From the NCBI GenBank assembly GCA_902601705.1, contig CACKNV010000005.1:29149-93148 (forward strand): a DNA stretch of 64,000 bases. Reading direction: 5' to 3'. A model generated the notes under the pieces. The model searched no databases. It saw only the letters and a list, made by a program, of their open reading frames with translations, and was not told the origin of the DNA. A program made the translations under genes and the position numbers. Position 1 is the first letter of the stretch; the number at the start of each line of letters is the position of its first letter. Positions 37,540 through 47,426 of the stretch are shown here, in pieces. The stretch comes from an uncultured Pelagibacteraceae bacterium (GTDB lineage Bacteria > Pseudomonadota > Alphaproteobacteria > Pelagibacterales > Pelagibacteraceae).

Positions 37540-37902
37540 ATGAAAAAATTAAAATGTCATTGCGGTGCAATAGAAGCAGAAATAAATATACAAGGAAATA
37601 TAGAAAAACTTTTAAGATGTAATTGTTCACTTTGTAAAAGGAAAGGTGCAATCATGTCTATGGTTAAAAATGAGAATTACAAAATTATAAAAGGAGAAAA
37701 TAAATTAATTCTTTATCAATTTCACACGAAAGTCGCTAAGCATTATTTTTGCTCAATATGCGGAATTTACACACATCACAATCCAAGATCTAATCCAGCC
37801 ATGACAGGATTTAATTTAGGGTGTGTAGATGAAATAGATACTTTCACTTTAAAAAATATTCTTATAAATGACGGTCAAAATCATCCATTAGACAAAAAAT
37901 AA
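37540..37902 (+). CDS. GFA-family (glutathione-dependent formaldehyde-activating-like / CENP-V) zinc protein
   Basis: Small 120-aa zinc-binding protein. Cysteine pattern: CHCGAIEAE at the N-terminus, CNCSLCKRKGA (about 29-39) and the C-terminal FCSICGIYTHHNPR (about 70-83), the beta-tent fold of the GFA/CENP-V family. The original member catalyses adduct formation between glutathione and formaldehyde, but many members have other or unknown functions. It is 3 bases upstream of the glycerate-kinase-like gene and probably transcribed with it. No Gfa-associated formaldehyde dehydrogenase is adjacent. Confidence 0.88.
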   Translation: MKKLKCHCGAIEAEINIQGNIEKLLRCNCSLCKRKGAIMSMVKNENYKIIKGENKLILYQFHTKVAKHYFCSICGIYTHHNPRSNPAMTGFNLGCVDEIDTFTLKNILINDGQNHPLDKK

Positions 37903-37905
37903 GCA

Positions 37906-38823
37906 ATGGATTACAACCTTTTTAAATATCAAAAAGTAAAAAGAAAGTATCTAAAATATCTAAGATCTCAAGAAGTTATGTCTGAGCCTTTTAGAAATAA
38001 AATGGGTCAATTAAATAATTTTTATTTACCCATTTGTAAAATGATTCAAGAGTTGTATTTAAAGAAAAAAAAAACAAAAATAATTGGTTTAACTGGAGGA
38101 CAAGGAACAGGGAAGTCAACAATTGCAAATATTTTGAAAATTATTCTTAAAGAGGTCTACAGACTGGAGACAGTAATATTCTCAATTGATGATTTTTATA
38201 AAACTTTAAACGAAAGAAAAATATTATCAAAAAAAATAAGCTCTTTATTCCTAACAAGAGGTGTACCAGGAACCCATGATACTCAAATGTTATATAATTG
38301 TATTAAAAATTTAAAAAGTAAAAATTTTAAAACACTTATTATTCCTAAATTTGATAAATCTATCGATGACAGATCCCCCAAAAATAAATGGTTAAAAATA
38401 AAAAAAAAACCTGATATTGTTATTTTTGAAGGTTGGTGCGTAGGTGTGGGATTTCAAAAAAAAAAGGATTTAATTATTCCAATTAATGAACTAGAAAAAC
38501 AAAAAGATAAAAAAAAAATTTGGAGGCGTCAGGTTAATTTAGAACTTAAAAAAAATTATAAAAAAATTTTTAACTTAATTGATAAATTAATTTTTTTAAA
38601 AGTACCAAGTTTTAAATTCGTTTTTAGATGGAGGTTATTACAAGAAAAAAAATTAAGAATTACTAACAAAGGAAATAAGACTATGACTGATAAAGAGGTA
38701 AAAAATTTTATTATGTATTATGAGAGACTTACCAAGCATATGTTGAAAACTTTACCTAAAAAAGCCAGCACCGTAATCAGTATTGATGAAAAGCATAGAC
38801 TAAAATCAATTAAATTTAATTAA
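37906..38823 (+). CDS. D-glycerate 3-kinase-like P-loop kinase
   Basis: P-loop kinase related to uridine kinase/phosphoribulokinase. Walker A GGQGTGKST at 64-72; VIFSIDDFYKTLNER resembles the substrate-binding region; LTRGVPGTHDTQ matches the RGxxGTHD block of plant-type D-glycerate 3-kinases, and VIFEGWCVGVG follows. It most likely phosphorylates D-glycerate to 3-phosphoglycerate, a step that would let glycolate or glyoxylate carbon enter central metabolism. It is not of the GarK/GckA families. The product is inferred from family; a uridine-kinase-like activity is an alternative. Confidence 0.78.
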   Translation: MDYNLFKYQKVKRKYLKYLRSQEVMSEPFRNKMGQLNNFYLPICKMIQELYLKKKKTKIIGLTGGQGTGKSTIANILKIILKEVYRLETVIFSIDDFYKTLNERKILSKKISSLFLTRGVPGTHDTQMLYNCIKNLKSKNFKTLIIPKFDKSIDDRSPKNKWLKIKKKPDIVIFEGWCVGVGFQKKKDLIIPINELEKQKDKKKIWRRQVNLELKKNYKKIFNLIDKLIFLKVPSFKFVFRWRLLQEKKLRITNKGNKTMTDKEVKNFIMYYERLTKHMLKTLPKKASTVISIDEKHRLKSIKFN

Positions 38824-40113
38824 ATGAAAAAATATATCTTATTTATTTTATTATTATTTTCATCAAATTATCTACAAGCTCAAGATAATTTAAAGTTTTA
38901 TATAAAAAAAGCTCTGACTAATAATCTTACACTAAATGCTGAAAGAAAAAATTTTGAGTCTGCGAAGCAAAAAAAAAATATCTCAAGAAGTGAGTTTTTG
39001 CCAAGCATTACTCTTTCAGGAGATCAAACAAGTACTACATCTACAAATCGAACTAATCAAAGTGGCAGTAGTCTATCTGATTCTAATTCAGACCTAGAAA
39101 GTAAAAAAATCTCAGTTGAACAAAAAATTTTCTCTGGTTTCAAAGGATTAAATACATTTAAAAAAACTGAGCTCGAAACACAAAAAGCAAATTTATCCCT
39201 TCGAAAAGTTGAACAACAAACTATTTTAGATACTACATCAGCATATTTTGATTTAATTTTTAAATTCAAGAATGAACAATTTAATTTATCAAATGTTAAT
39301 TTGTTTGAGAGACAAGTAGACTCTGATAACGCTAGACTTCAAAAAGGAGAAATTACCTTGACTGACCTAGCTCAATCCGAGTCCTCTTTAGCTGGAGCAA
39401 GAGCTAATCTAATTAAAGCTAAAACTGAATTACTAACATCAAAAACAAATTTTGAAAGAGTAACTAGAGAAAATTCACCTAATGCAAAAAGTTTAAATGA
39501 AAAAGCTTTTTTGATGCTTCCAAATTCTTTAGAAGAATCTCTTCAAGCAGCTAATCTAAATAATATAGACTTACTGATTTCCAAATTAGACTATGAAATA
39601 GCTGTGAGAGAATTAAATATCGAAAAAGCGAGGTTATCTCCATCAGCTTCGCTTAATTACTCAAAATCAGAAAACAGTGATTTTAGTTCAACTGTAGATA
39701 AAACTGACCAAGAAACTGTTAAGGCAACTATTACGTGGCCTATTATCAAAGGTGGCGAAAATATTTCCTCAATAAAGAAATCCACTTATGATAAAGAGAG
39801 ATATCAATTAATCTTAAAAGATACAAAAATTAAAATTGATACTGAAATCTCTAATGCGTGGTCAAAATATCAGTCCTCTAAAAGCGTTTTAGAAGCTACA
39901 AGGGCTCAGCTTAAAGCAGCTGAAATAGCAAATGAGGGTATTACTTTAGAGTACGACTCGGGAAGCACTAGAACTACTCTAGAACTTATTCAATCTAGAA
40001 GCCTACTTTTAGACGCTAGAATCGCCTTTGCTAAATCTGAGAGAGATTTTATGGTATCTCAATTTGAACTAGCCAAACAGCTTGGCTCTCTATCTATTAA
40101 TTCAATAAAATAG
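38824..40113 (+). CDS. TolC-like outer-membrane efflux protein
   Basis: A 429-aa periplasm-spanning channel component of type I secretion or RND/ABC efflux. A signal peptide (KKYILFILLLFSSNYLQAQ, cut near residue 20) is followed by two structural repeats of long helices with LTLNAERKNFESAKQKKN and LNLTEL-like coiled-coil sections, and by the family's conserved pattern near the C-terminus (TLELIQSRSLLLDARIAFAKSERDF). It starts 1 base after the kinase stop. No inner-membrane partner is adjacent, though the ABC-2 and RND genes elsewhere in the window might use it. Confidence 0.85.
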   Translation: MKKYILFILLLFSSNYLQAQDNLKFYIKKALTNNLTLNAERKNFESAKQKKNISRSEFLPSITLSGDQTSTTSTNRTNQSGSSLSDSNSDLESKKISVEQKIFSGFKGLNTFKKTELETQKANLSLRKVEQQTILDTTSAYFDLIFKFKNEQFNLSNVNLFERQVDSDNARLQKGEITLTDLAQSESSLAGARANLIKAKTELLTSKTNFERVTRENSPNAKSLNEKAFLMLPNSLEESLQAANLNNIDLLISKLDYEIAVRELNIEKARLSPSASLNYSKSENSDFSSTVDKTDQETVKATITWPIIKGGENISSIKKSTYDKERYQLILKDTKIKIDTEISNAWSKYQSSKSVLEATRAQLKAAEIANEGITLEYDSGSTRTTLELIQSRSLLLDARIAFAKSERDFMVSQFELAKQLGSLSINSIK

Positions 40114-40138
40114 CTAATTTTAAGCAATTTTTAATTTC

Positions 40139-40167
40139 TTGATAAAAAGAACAAAATGTGTACATTT
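40139..40167 (+). promoter_or_regulatory. recA promoter with LexA-box-like operator
   Basis: TTGATA (40139-40144) and TACATT (40161-40166) could be -35/-10 boxes with a 16-base spacer. GAAC-AAAATGT-GTAC (40149-40163) lies between and across them and deviates by one base from the alphaproteobacterial LexA consensus GAAC-N7-GAAC. AAATGT-GT-ACATTT (40154-40167) is also an exact inverted repeat. Overlap with the promoter is the expected position for a repressor. Confidence 0.5.
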
Positions 40168-40203
40168 GTATTAACGATTCGAACAATAAAAAAAGGATAA
40201 ATA

Positions 40204-41307
40204 ATGACTAAAAATAACTTAAAAATCGTGAAAACAGACGATAAAAAACAAAAAGAATTGAAAGAAAAAAGCAAGTCCCTAGAAGCTGCTATAAGTCAAA
40301 TAGATCAGAACTTTGGTAAAGGTTCTGTAATGAGACTTGGTCAACAGCAAGCTTTGGACGTAGAGGCGATATCAACAGGCTCGTTAAGCTTAGATCTAGC
40401 ACTAGGAATAGGTGGTCTACCAAAAGGAAGAATTATTGAAATTTACGGTCCAGAGTCTTCAGGTAAAACAACTTTAGCTTTACAAGTAGTTGCTGAAGCT
40501 CAAAAAGCAGGTGGTATATGCGCTTTTGTTGATGCTGAGCACGCTATGGATCCTGTTTACGCAAAAAAACTTGGCGTTAAGACAGAAGAACTTTTAATTT
40601 CTCAACCGGACACTGGTGAACAAGCTTTAGAGATAACTGATACATTAATAAAATCAGGGTCTATATCAGTTTTAGTTGTAGATTCAGTTGCAGCATTAAC
40701 ACCAAAAGCAGAATTAGAAGGTGAAATGGGAGATCATCACGTTGGTTTACAATCAAGACTTATGAGTCAAGCTTTAAGAAAAATTACTGGCTCTGTATCG
40801 AAATCAAACACAATGGTTATCTTCATTAATCAGATAAGGATGAAAATTGGAGTAATGTTTGGAAACCCAGAAACAACATCAGGTGGGAATGCACTTAAAT
40901 TTTATTCCTCTGTTAGAATGGATATTAGAAGAATAGGTGCAATTAAAGAAAAAGATCAAATTATTGGTAACTCAACAAGAGTTAAAGTAATTAAAAACAA
41001 AGTAGCGCCGCCATTTAAAGTTGTTGAATTTGATTTAATGTACGGAAAAGGTATCAGCAAATTAGGAGAATTGATTGACCTTGGTACTAAAGCCGGAGTA
41101 GTAGAAAAATCTGGAGCATGGTACGCGTATAAAGGTGAAAAAATTGGACAAGGTAGGGAAAATGCCAAAGTTTATCTCCAAAAAAATCCTAATATAGCAG
41201 CAGAAATTGAGAAAATCATAAGAGATCAGGCATCTGCGATTACTAAAGAGTTGGAGGGAAATCCTTCTCCAAACGAAAAAATTAGCGATAAAAAAGAGGA
41301 AGAATAA
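40204..41307 (+). CDS. recA: recombinase RecA
   Basis: Strand-exchange ATPase and co-protease for LexA. Walker [10 protein letters not shown] at 82-90, Walker [12 protein letters not shown], the [19 protein letters not shown] loop and [11 protein letters not shown] are intact. A 30-residue lysine-rich tail precedes the conserved core, and the C-terminus is acidic (KKEEE). The 367-aa length is normal. It is flanked by a likely operator upstream and a perfect terminator hairpin downstream, so it is its own transcription unit. Confidence 0.98.
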   Translation: MTKNNLKIVKTDDKKQKELKEKSKSLEAAISQIDQNFGKGSVMRLGQQQALDVEAISTGSLSLDLALGIGGLPKGRIIEIYGPESSGKTTLALQVVAEAQKAGGICAFVDAEHAMDPVYAKKLGVKTEELLISQPDTGEQALEITDTLIKSGSISVLVVDSVAALTPKAELEGEMGDHHVGLQSRLMSQALRKITGSVSKSNTMVIFINQIRMKIGVMFGNPETTSGGNALKFYSSVRMDIRRIGAIKEKDQIIGNSTRVKVIKNKVAPPFKVVEFDLMYGKGISKLGELIDLGTKAGVVEKSGAWYAYKGEKIGQGRENAKVYLQKNPNIAAEIEKIIRDQASAITKELEGNPSPNEKISDKKEEE

Positions 41308-41320
41308 TTCTTCAGTCATC

Positions 41321-41352
41321 ATTTTAAACGGGAAGCATAAGCTTCCCGTTTC
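41321..41352 (+). terminator. intrinsic terminator after recA
   Basis: AAACGGGAAGC (41326-41336) pairs perfectly over 11 bp with GCTTCCCGTTT (41341-41351) around an ATAA loop. The T tract is short (CGTTTCCC), so termination may be less efficient than after proteorhodopsin, but the position 14-30 bases past the recA stop supports the call. Confidence 0.8.
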
Positions 41353-41383
41353 CCAAAACAACTTCAAATTGATCTAATCAATA

Positions 41384-41412
41384 TTTAGTAGTTCGCGTGA
41401 AACGCGACTAAA
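41384..41412 (+). promoter_or_regulatory. stem-loop in the aldehyde dehydrogenase leader
   Basis: TTTAG and CTAAA pair as an outer stem, with a TAGT bulge, and TCGCG/CGCGA pair as an inner stem round a TGAAA loop. It is followed by a GTTC-N6-GTTC pair (41431-41444). It could be a regulator target in DNA or a leader-RNA element; no known riboswitch class was recognised. Confidence 0.4.
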
Positions 41413-41473
41413 TTAATCGTAGACAACTTAGTTCAGATTGGTTCTAATTAACGAAAGAACAAAAGGGGGAAAA

Positions 41474-43027
41474 ATGAGTACACAACAAGCAACAAGCTCG
41501 AAAGTGTCTTCATCTTTGGATACCTCTCATTTGAAGGTTAAATTTCCATTTAAATCTAAATATGGAAACTACATAAACGGAAAATTTGTAGAACCTAAAT
41601 CTGGAAAGTATTTTGATAATACTACTCCTATCACTAATGAAGTTATCTGTAAGGTGCCACGATCGAACGAGAAAGACGTTGATTTTGCTTTAGACGCAGC
41701 TCACGCAGCGTTCCCTGCATGGGGAAAAACATCAATCACAGAGAGATCAAATATTCTCTTAAAGATTGCAGATGTTATAGAGAAAAATCTTAACGTATTA
41801 GCGACAGCAGAGTGTCTAGATAATGGAAAGCCAATTAGAGAGTGTATGGCTGCAGATTTACCTTTGGTAATTGACCATTGGAGATATTTTGCAGGAGTAA
41901 TAAGAGCTGAGGAAGGTTCAGTTGCTGAAATCAGTAACAGTGAATATTCTTACCACATACCTGAGCCATTAGGTGTAGTTGGTCAGATTATACCTTGGAA
42001 CTTTCCATTATTAATGGCTACATGGAAACTAGCACCAGCATTGGCAGCAGGAAACTGTGTAGTATTAAAACCAGCTGAACAAACGCCAGCATCAATAATG
42101 CTTTTAATGGAACTAATTGGAGATCTGTTACCAGCAGGTGTTGTTAACGTTGTAAGTGGATATGGTCTTGAAGCAGGTAAGCCATTGGCGTCTTCTAAAA
42201 GAATTAAGAAGATAGCTTTTACAGGTGAAACTACTACTGGACGTTTGATCATGCAGTATGCATCTCAAAACTTAATACCAATTACTTTGGAATTAGGTGG
42301 TAAATCGCCAAATATTTTCTTTGAAGATGTTATGGCTAAGGATGACGATTTCTTTGACAAATGTTTGGAAGGTTTTGCTATGTTTACGCTTAACCAAGGA
42401 GAGGTTTGTACTTGTCCAAGTAGAGCTTTAATCCAAAAATCAATCTATGATAAATTTATGGAGAAAGCGATTGCTAGAACTAAAGCTGTAAAACAAGACA
42501 ATCCTTTAAAAATGGAAACTATGATTGGAGCTCAAGCTTCTTTAGAGCAAATGGAAAAAATTAAGTCTTACTTAGACTTAGGTAAAAAAGAAGGTGCGAA
42601 AGTTCTATGTGGTGGAAGTGCTGCAAAAATTAATAGTGGACTAGAAAAAGGAAACTATATCCAACCGACTATTTTCGAAGGAAAAAACAATATGCGAATA
42701 TTCCAAGAGGAGATCTTTGGACCAGTTGTATCAGTTACAACATTTAAAGATGAGAAGGAAGCATTAGAAATAGCTAATGATACTCTTTACGGATTAGGAG
42801 CAGGTGTTTGGACAAGAGATGGAAACATTGCATACAGAATGGGAAGAGGGATAGAAGCAGGTAGAGTTTGGACAAACTGTTACCATGCATACCCAGCTCA
42901 CGCTGCATTTGGTGGATACAAACAATCTGGTATAGGAAGAGAAACTCACAAAATGATGTTAAATCACTATAGACAAGTTAAGAACTTACACGTGTCTTAC
43001 AGTGAGAAAAAATTAGGCTTCTTTTAA
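41474..43027 (+). CDS. NAD(P)-dependent aldehyde dehydrogenase (acetaldehyde-type, ExaC/AldB-like)
   Basis: Oxidises an aldehyde, probably acetaldehyde or another short one, to the acid. From the chosen ATG, IPWNFP (about 173-178) binds [12 protein letters not shown] holds the general-base Glu at about 273, and [11 protein letters not shown] has the catalytic Cys near 312. The protein is 517 aa, full length. A frame with a TTG start at 41438 exists, but the ATG at 41474 has a GGGGGA (41465-41470) just upstream and is preferred. The next gene is DUF779, a frequent neighbour of this ALDH group. Confidence 0.92.
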   Translation: MSTQQATSSKVSSSLDTSHLKVKFPFKSKYGNYINGKFVEPKSGKYFDNTTPITNEVICKVPRSNEKDVDFALDAAHAAFPAWGKTSITERSNILLKIADVIEKNLNVLATAECLDNGKPIRECMAADLPLVIDHWRYFAGVIRAEEGSVAEISNSEYSYHIPEPLGVVGQIIPWNFPLLMATWKLAPALAAGNCVVLKPAEQTPASIMLLMELIGDLLPAGVVNVVSGYGLEAGKPLASSKRIKKIAFTGETTTGRLIMQYASQNLIPITLELGGKSPNIFFEDVMAKDDDFFDKCLEGFAMFTLNQGEVCTCPSRALIQKSIYDKFMEKAIARTKAVKQDNPLKMETMIGAQASLEQMEKIKSYLDLGKKEGAKVLCGGSAAKINSGLEKGNYIQPTIFEGKNNMRIFQEEIFGPVVSVTTFKDEKEALEIANDTLYGLGAGVWTRDGNIAYRMGRGIEAGRVWTNCYHAYPAHAAFGGYKQSGIGRETHKMMLNHYRQVKNLHVSYSEKKLGFF

Positions 43028-43042
43028 CCAATAATATATAAT

Positions 43043-43067
43043 GGCCCATGATTCTAAATCATGGGCC
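43043..43067 (+). repeat. perfect 10-bp inverted repeat (hairpin) between ALDH and DUF779
   Basis: GGCCCATGAT (43043-43052) and ATCATGGGCC (43058-43067) are exact reverse complements around a 5-base TCTAA loop. The hairpin begins 15 bases after the ALDH stop. No T tract follows, so it is not a standard terminator; it could stabilise the ALDH message, attenuate DUF779 or be a protein-binding site. The ATG at 43061 sits in its right arm. Confidence 0.9.
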
Positions 43068-43078
43068 GAAATATTGAA

Positions 43079-43435
43079 ATGAAAGTATCATTCACATTAT
43101 CAGCAAAAAAATTATTAAGTGAAATCAAAGAAGTTCACGGTGACGATCTTTTGTTTCACCAATCAGGCGGATGTTGCGATGGTAGTGCACCCATGTGTTT
43201 TCCAGCAAAAGAATACCAAGTTGGAAACAGTGATGTAAAATTAGGAGAAGTAGACGGAACACCTTTTTACATGAATGAGGACCAATATGAAAAGTGGAAA
43301 CACACGGACCTGACTATTGATGCAGTTAAAGGAATTGGAGGTATGTTTTCGCTAGATAATGGAACAGGGCAAAGATTTTTAACAAAATCCGAAATTTGTG
43401 TTGTAGTAGACAACGATAAAAAAGCTACAAACTAA
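43079..43435 (+). CDS. DUF779-family protein
   Basis: A 118-aa protein of the DUF779 family, which typically lies next to acetaldehyde/aldehyde dehydrogenase genes and has no settled function. HQSGGCCDGSAPMCFP contains clustered cysteines (CC and C) that could bind a metal, and LTIDAVKGIGGMFSLDNGTGQRFL is the other conserved block. A longer start (43061) falls inside the inter-gene hairpin arm, so I prefer the ATG at 43079, which begins the conserved part. It probably works with the ALDH, possibly as an accessory or metal-related factor; this is inference from neighbourhood. Confidence 0.88.
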   Translation: MKVSFTLSAKKLLSEIKEVHGDDLLFHQSGGCCDGSAPMCFPAKEYQVGNSDVKLGEVDGTPFYMNEDQYEKWKHTDLTIDAVKGIGGMFSLDNGTGQRFLTKSEICVVVDNDKKATN

Positions 43436-43478
43436 TCTCTTTATAGACAAGTTCTGAAATATCTGTATTTAATTAAAT

Positions 43479-46154
43479 ATGGGCCAAATTTTACTTACCG
43501 ATGTTAGGAAAAAATTCTTAGATTACTTTAAAAAAAACAATCATAAGATTGTTGACTCTAGCAATTTAGTTCCAAACAATGATCCTACTCTGATGTTTAC
43601 CAACTCAGGCATGGTTCAATTTAAAAATGTTTTCACAGGTTTGGAAAAAAGAGATTATAAAACAGCTACAACATCTCAAAAATGTGTAAGAGCTGGTGGA
43701 AAACATAATGATTTAGAAAACGTAGGATACACACCAAGACACCATACCTTTTTTGAAATGCTTGGAAATTTTTCCTTTGGAGATTACTTTAAAGAGCGGG
43801 CAATTGTTCATGCTTGGAACTTATTAACAAAAGATTTTCAATTGCCTAAAGAAAAACTTTCTGTAACAGTTTACCATGAAGATGAAGAGTCATTTAAACT
43901 TTGGAAAAAAATAGCAGGTTTAAGTGATGACAAAATAATAAAAATAGCAACTTCAGATAACTTTTGGTCAATGGGAGACACTGGTCCATGTGGTCCTTGT
44001 TCAGAAATTTTTTACGATCACGGCGAAAAATTAAAAGGAGGACCTCCAGGAAGCCCAGATGAAGATGGAGATAGATTTATTGAGATATGGAATTTAGTAT
44101 TTATGCAGTACGAGCAAATCTCAAAAGCTAAAAGAATAAATTTACCAAAACCATCTGTAGATACTGGAATGGGTCTTGAACGAATGACAGCTGTCCTTCA
44201 AGGGACCCATGATAATTATAAGATAGATCACTTTAAAAAAATTATGAGTGCATCTTCCGATTTACTTAAGTCACCTATAAATGTGTCAACTATTGCGAGT
44301 CACAGAGTTATTGCAGATCATTTGAGGGCTAGCAGTTTTTTAATCGCTGAGGGAATATTACCCTCTAACGAAGGAAGAGGATATGTTTTAAGAAGAATTA
44401 TGAGACGTGGGATGAGACATGCTCATTCTTTAGGAAGCAAAGATCCTGTTTTTTATAAATTATTTGACATTTTATTAAATGAAATGAAAAGTAGTTATCC
44501 AGAATTAATTACTAGTAAAGAACTAATAATTGAGACTTTAAAAAATGAGGAAGAAAAATTTTCTTCTCTTTTAGAAAGAGGAATGAAAATACTTGATGAA
44601 AATTTAACTAAAGTCTCAAATAAAACCTTTCCAGGATCAACAGCATTCAAATTATATGATACTTATGGTTTCCCGTTAGATTTGACCGCCGACATTTTAA
44701 AAGGGAAGGGAATTAAAGTAGATAATGCTGATTTTGAAAAGGAGATGGAAAAAAGTAAAGCTCTTGCGCGAGCTAATTGGAAAGGGTCAGGAGATAAGTC
44801 TGTTGAGGAAAAATGGTTCAAAATAAGAGAAGAAATAAATCCAACTGAATTTTTAGGTTATGAATTTGATAAAGCAGAAGGTGTTATTATTAAAATTTCA
44901 AAAGACGGTAAATTTGTAGACTCAGCTAGCACTGGAGATGAAGTAGAAGTTATAACAAATCAAACCCCATTTTACGGGGAGTCAGGTGGTCAGGTTGGCG
45001 ACCAAGGGTATATTTTTAATTCAGATTGTAAAATAAAAATTAATGATACTCAAAAAAAAATGGGAGATTTATATGTCCATTATGGAAAAATTGAAAAAGG
45101 CTCAATTTCAATTAGGCAAAACGTTAATTTAGAAATAGATGTTTTTAAAAGAAATAACTCTAAAGCTTATCATTCAGCAACACATTTATTACATGAGTCA
45201 CTAAGGAGAACTTTAGGAAAACATGTCACTCAAAAAGGTTCGTTAGTTTCACCATATAGGCTAAGATTTGATTTTAGCCATAATAAGCCTATTGAAAAAG
45301 AGGAAATGAAAAAAATAAATAATATTGTAAACGAAATTATAGCTGGTTCTACTGATGTGCAAACAAGAATAATGACACCAAAAGAAGCAATAAGCATGGG
45401 CGCATTAGCATTATTTGGTGAAAAATATGGCGAAGAAGTTAGAGTGGTTTTTATTGGAAAGGAAAATAATGGTTTTTTCTCAACTGAATTATGTGGAGGT
45501 ACTCACGTTAAAAATACTAAAGAGGTTGGTAAATTTAAAGTTATAAGTCAGTCTTCAATTGCCTCAGGAGTTAGAAGAGTCGAGGCGTTAAGAGATAAAC
45601 AATTAGAAGATTATGAAAAAACGCAAAAACAAGATAAATCATTAAAAGAGTCAAATTTAAAAGACGAAATAATATTAATTAAAAAGGAATTACAAAAACT
45701 TAATATAAAACCAGAATATAAAGATAATTTAAATTTAACTGAAAATTTAAAAAATTTAAATAAACAGCTTAACAAAGTAAAAATTGAAAGTATTAAGAAA
45801 GATAAAAGTAAAAATATTATAAAGGATAAAAAAATTGGAGATATATTAATTCGAGAACAAATTTTAAAAGATTTTCCCCCTAAAGAATTAAGAGGAATTA
45901 TTGATCAAGGCAAAAAAGAGATTAAATCAGGTGTTATAATCAGCGTTTCTATTTTTGAGGGTAAAGTAGGAATTGCTATAGGAATTTCTCAAGATCTCAC
46001 GACTAAATTTGATGCAGTCGCACTTGTAAAAACTGCATCAGAAATTTTAGGAGGAAAAGGCGGAGGAGGAAGAAAAGATTTTGCTCAAGCCGGTGGTGTT
46101 GATCAAAGTAAAATTGAAAAAGCTTTCGAATTAGTTAGGAAAAAACTTAATTAA
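43479..46154 (+). CDS. alaS: alanyl-tRNA synthetase
   Basis: Charges tRNA-Ala. The N-terminal catalytic domain starts with [20 protein letters not shown]. The editing domain has [12 protein letters not shown] (HxxxH) and a later CGGTH, the zinc/editing site. The C-terminal part contains a lysine-rich coiled-coil linker and a [16 protein letters not shown] stretch from the C-Ala domain. At 891 aa it is full length. It overlaps the convergent icd by 8 bases. It starts 43 bases after DUF779 and may have its own promoter. Confidence 0.97.
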   Translation: MGQILLTDVRKKFLDYFKKNNHKIVDSSNLVPNNDPTLMFTNSGMVQFKNVFTGLEKRDYKTATTSQKCVRAGGKHNDLENVGYTPRHHTFFEMLGNFSFGDYFKERAIVHAWNLLTKDFQLPKEKLSVTVYHEDEESFKLWKKIAGLSDDKIIKIATSDNFWSMGDTGPCGPCSEIFYDHGEKLKGGPPGSPDEDGDRFIEIWNLVFMQYEQISKAKRINLPKPSVDTGMGLERMTAVLQGTHDNYKIDHFKKIMSASSDLLKSPINVSTIASHRVIADHLRASSFLIAEGILPSNEGRGYVLRRIMRRGMRHAHSLGSKDPVFYKLFDILLNEMKSSYPELITSKELIIETLKNEEEKFSSLLERGMKILDENLTKVSNKTFPGSTAFKLYDTYGFPLDLTADILKGKGIKVDNADFEKEMEKSKALARANWKGSGDKSVEEKWFKIREEINPTEFLGYEFDKAEGVIIKISKDGKFVDSASTGDEVEVITNQTPFYGESGGQVGDQGYIFNSDCKIKINDTQKKMGDLYVHYGKIEKGSISIRQNVNLEIDVFKRNNSKAYHSATHLLHESLRRTLGKHVTQKGSLVSPYRLRFDFSHNKPIEKEEMKKINNIVNEIIAGSTDVQTRIMTPKEAISMGALALFGEKYGEEVRVVFIGKENNGFFSTELCGGTHVKNTKEVGKFKVISQSSIASGVRRVEALRDKQLEDYEKTQKQDKSLKESNLKDEIILIKKELQKLNIKPEYKDNLNLTENLKNLNKQLNKVKIESIKKDKSKNIIKDKKIGDILIREQILKDFPPKELRGIIDQGKKEIKSGVIISVSIFEGKVGIAIGISQDLTTKFDAVALVKTASEILGGKGGGGRKDFAQAGGVDQSKIEKAFELVRKKLN

Positions 46155-47361
46155 GTTTTTTCTTTAAATTTCCATCAATAGCCTCTAAAAATTGATTGGT
46201 GGTTAAATATTTTGATGTTTTATCAATCAAGATAGCGAGGTCTTTTGTCATTAAACCGCTTTCGACAGTTTCTATACAAACTTTTTCAATAGATGAAGCA
46301 AACTTAATAAGTTCATTATTATTATCTAATTTACCTCTATGAGCTAGACCTCTAGTCCAAGCAAAAATTGAGGCTATTGGATTTGTAGAAGTTTCTTTTC
46401 CTTGTTGATGCATCCTGTAGTGTCTGGTTACTGTACCGTGAGCAGCTTCTGACTCAACAGTTTTTCCATCTGGGGTCATTAATACGCTTGTCATTAATCC
46501 CAAAGAACCAAAACCTTGAGCTACAGTATCTGATTGAACATCGCCGTCATAGTTTTTACAAGCCCATACATATCCACCATTCCATTTCATAGCACAGGCT
46601 ACCATGTCATCAATTAACCTATGTTCATAAGAAATATTTGCTGACTCAAACTTATTTTTAAATTCTTTTTCGAAAACTTCTTGAAACAAGTCTTTAAATC
46701 GACCATCATAAGCTTTAAGAATTGTATTTTTTGTCGATAAGTAAACTGGCCATTTTCTGCCAAGACCATAATTCATACATGCTCTTGCAAAGTTTTTTAT
46801 AGAGTCATCTAAATTATACATTGCTAAAGCTGTTCCTGGTCCAGTAAAATTAAAAACTTCAAATTCTTTTTTATTTTTTCCATCTTTTGATGTCCATTTC
46901 ACTTCCATTTTACCTTCTCCAGGTATTAAAAAATCAGTTGCACGGTATTGATCACCAAATGCGTGTCTACCTATTACGATTGGCTGTGTCCATCCAGGGA
47001 CTAGCTTCGGAACATTTTTACAAATGATCGGCTCCCTAAAAACTGTTCCACCTAAAATGTTTCGAATAGTACCATTAGGAGATCTCCACATTTTTTTAAG
47101 ATTAAACTCTTTAACTCTCGCTTCATCAGGAGTGATAGTCGCACATTTAACACCAACACCGTATTGCTTAATAGCGTTTGCTGCGTCTATAGTGACTTTG
47201 TCGTCAGTTTTGTCTCTACTTTCCATTCCAAGATCGTAATATTTTAAGTCTATTTCTATGTAAGGTTTGATCAATTTGTCTTTGATAAAAGACCAGATTA
47301 TTCTAGTCATTTCATCACCATCTAACTCAACTATAGGATTATTAACTTTAATTTTTGCCAT
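46147..47361 (-). CDS. icd: NADP-dependent isocitrate dehydrogenase (type II)
   Basis: TCA-cycle enzyme making 2-oxoglutarate, CO2 and NADPH. The start [18 protein letters not shown] and the [42 protein letters not shown] and [14 protein letters not shown] motifs identify the homodimeric type II family found in alphaproteobacteria and eukaryotes. The length is 404 aa. It shares its 3' end with alaS (8-base overlap) and is divergent from psd by 65 bases. The 2-oxoglutarate produced is also the co-substrate of the oxygenase-like gene at 9772. Confidence 0.97.
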   Translation of the reverse strand: MAKIKVNNPIVELDGDEMTRIIWSFIKDKLIKPYIEIDLKYYDLGMESRDKTDDKVTIDAANAIKQYGVGVKCATITPDEARVKEFNLKKMWRSPNGTIRNILGGTVFREPIICKNVPKLVPGWTQPIVIGRHAFGDQYRATDFLIPGEGKMEVKWTSKDGKNKKEFEVFNFTGPGTALAMYNLDDSIKNFARACMNYGLGRKWPVYLSTKNTILKAYDGRFKDLFQEVFEKEFKNKFESANISYEHRLIDDMVACAMKWNGGYVWACKNYDGDVQSDTVAQGFGSLGLMTSVLMTPDGKTVESEAAHGTVTRHYRMHQQGKETSTNPIASIFAWTRGLAHRGKLDNNNELIKFASSIEKVCIETVESGLMTKDLAILIDKTSKYLTTNQFLEAIDGNLKKKLN

Positions 47362-47426
47362 AAAATATAGATTGATTAACTGTGATTTTTATACATATTA
47401 AGAAAAAAATTATCAAACTATAAATT

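Noticed and set aside
41431..41444. GTTC-N6-GTTC upstream of the ALDH as a LexA box
   Set aside because: The alphaproteobacterial consensus has a 7-base spacer; a 6-base spacer changes the helical face, so I did not call it an SOS box.
41983..42252. Long minus-strand open frame inside the aldehyde dehydrogenase gene
   Set aside because: It lies fully inside a well-supported gene in another frame, with low-complexity translation and no start signal; a shadow.
43061..43078. Earlier start of DUF779 inside the hairpin
   Set aside because: The ATG is in the right arm of a perfect stem and the extra residues are not conserved-looking; the ATG at 43079 is preferred.
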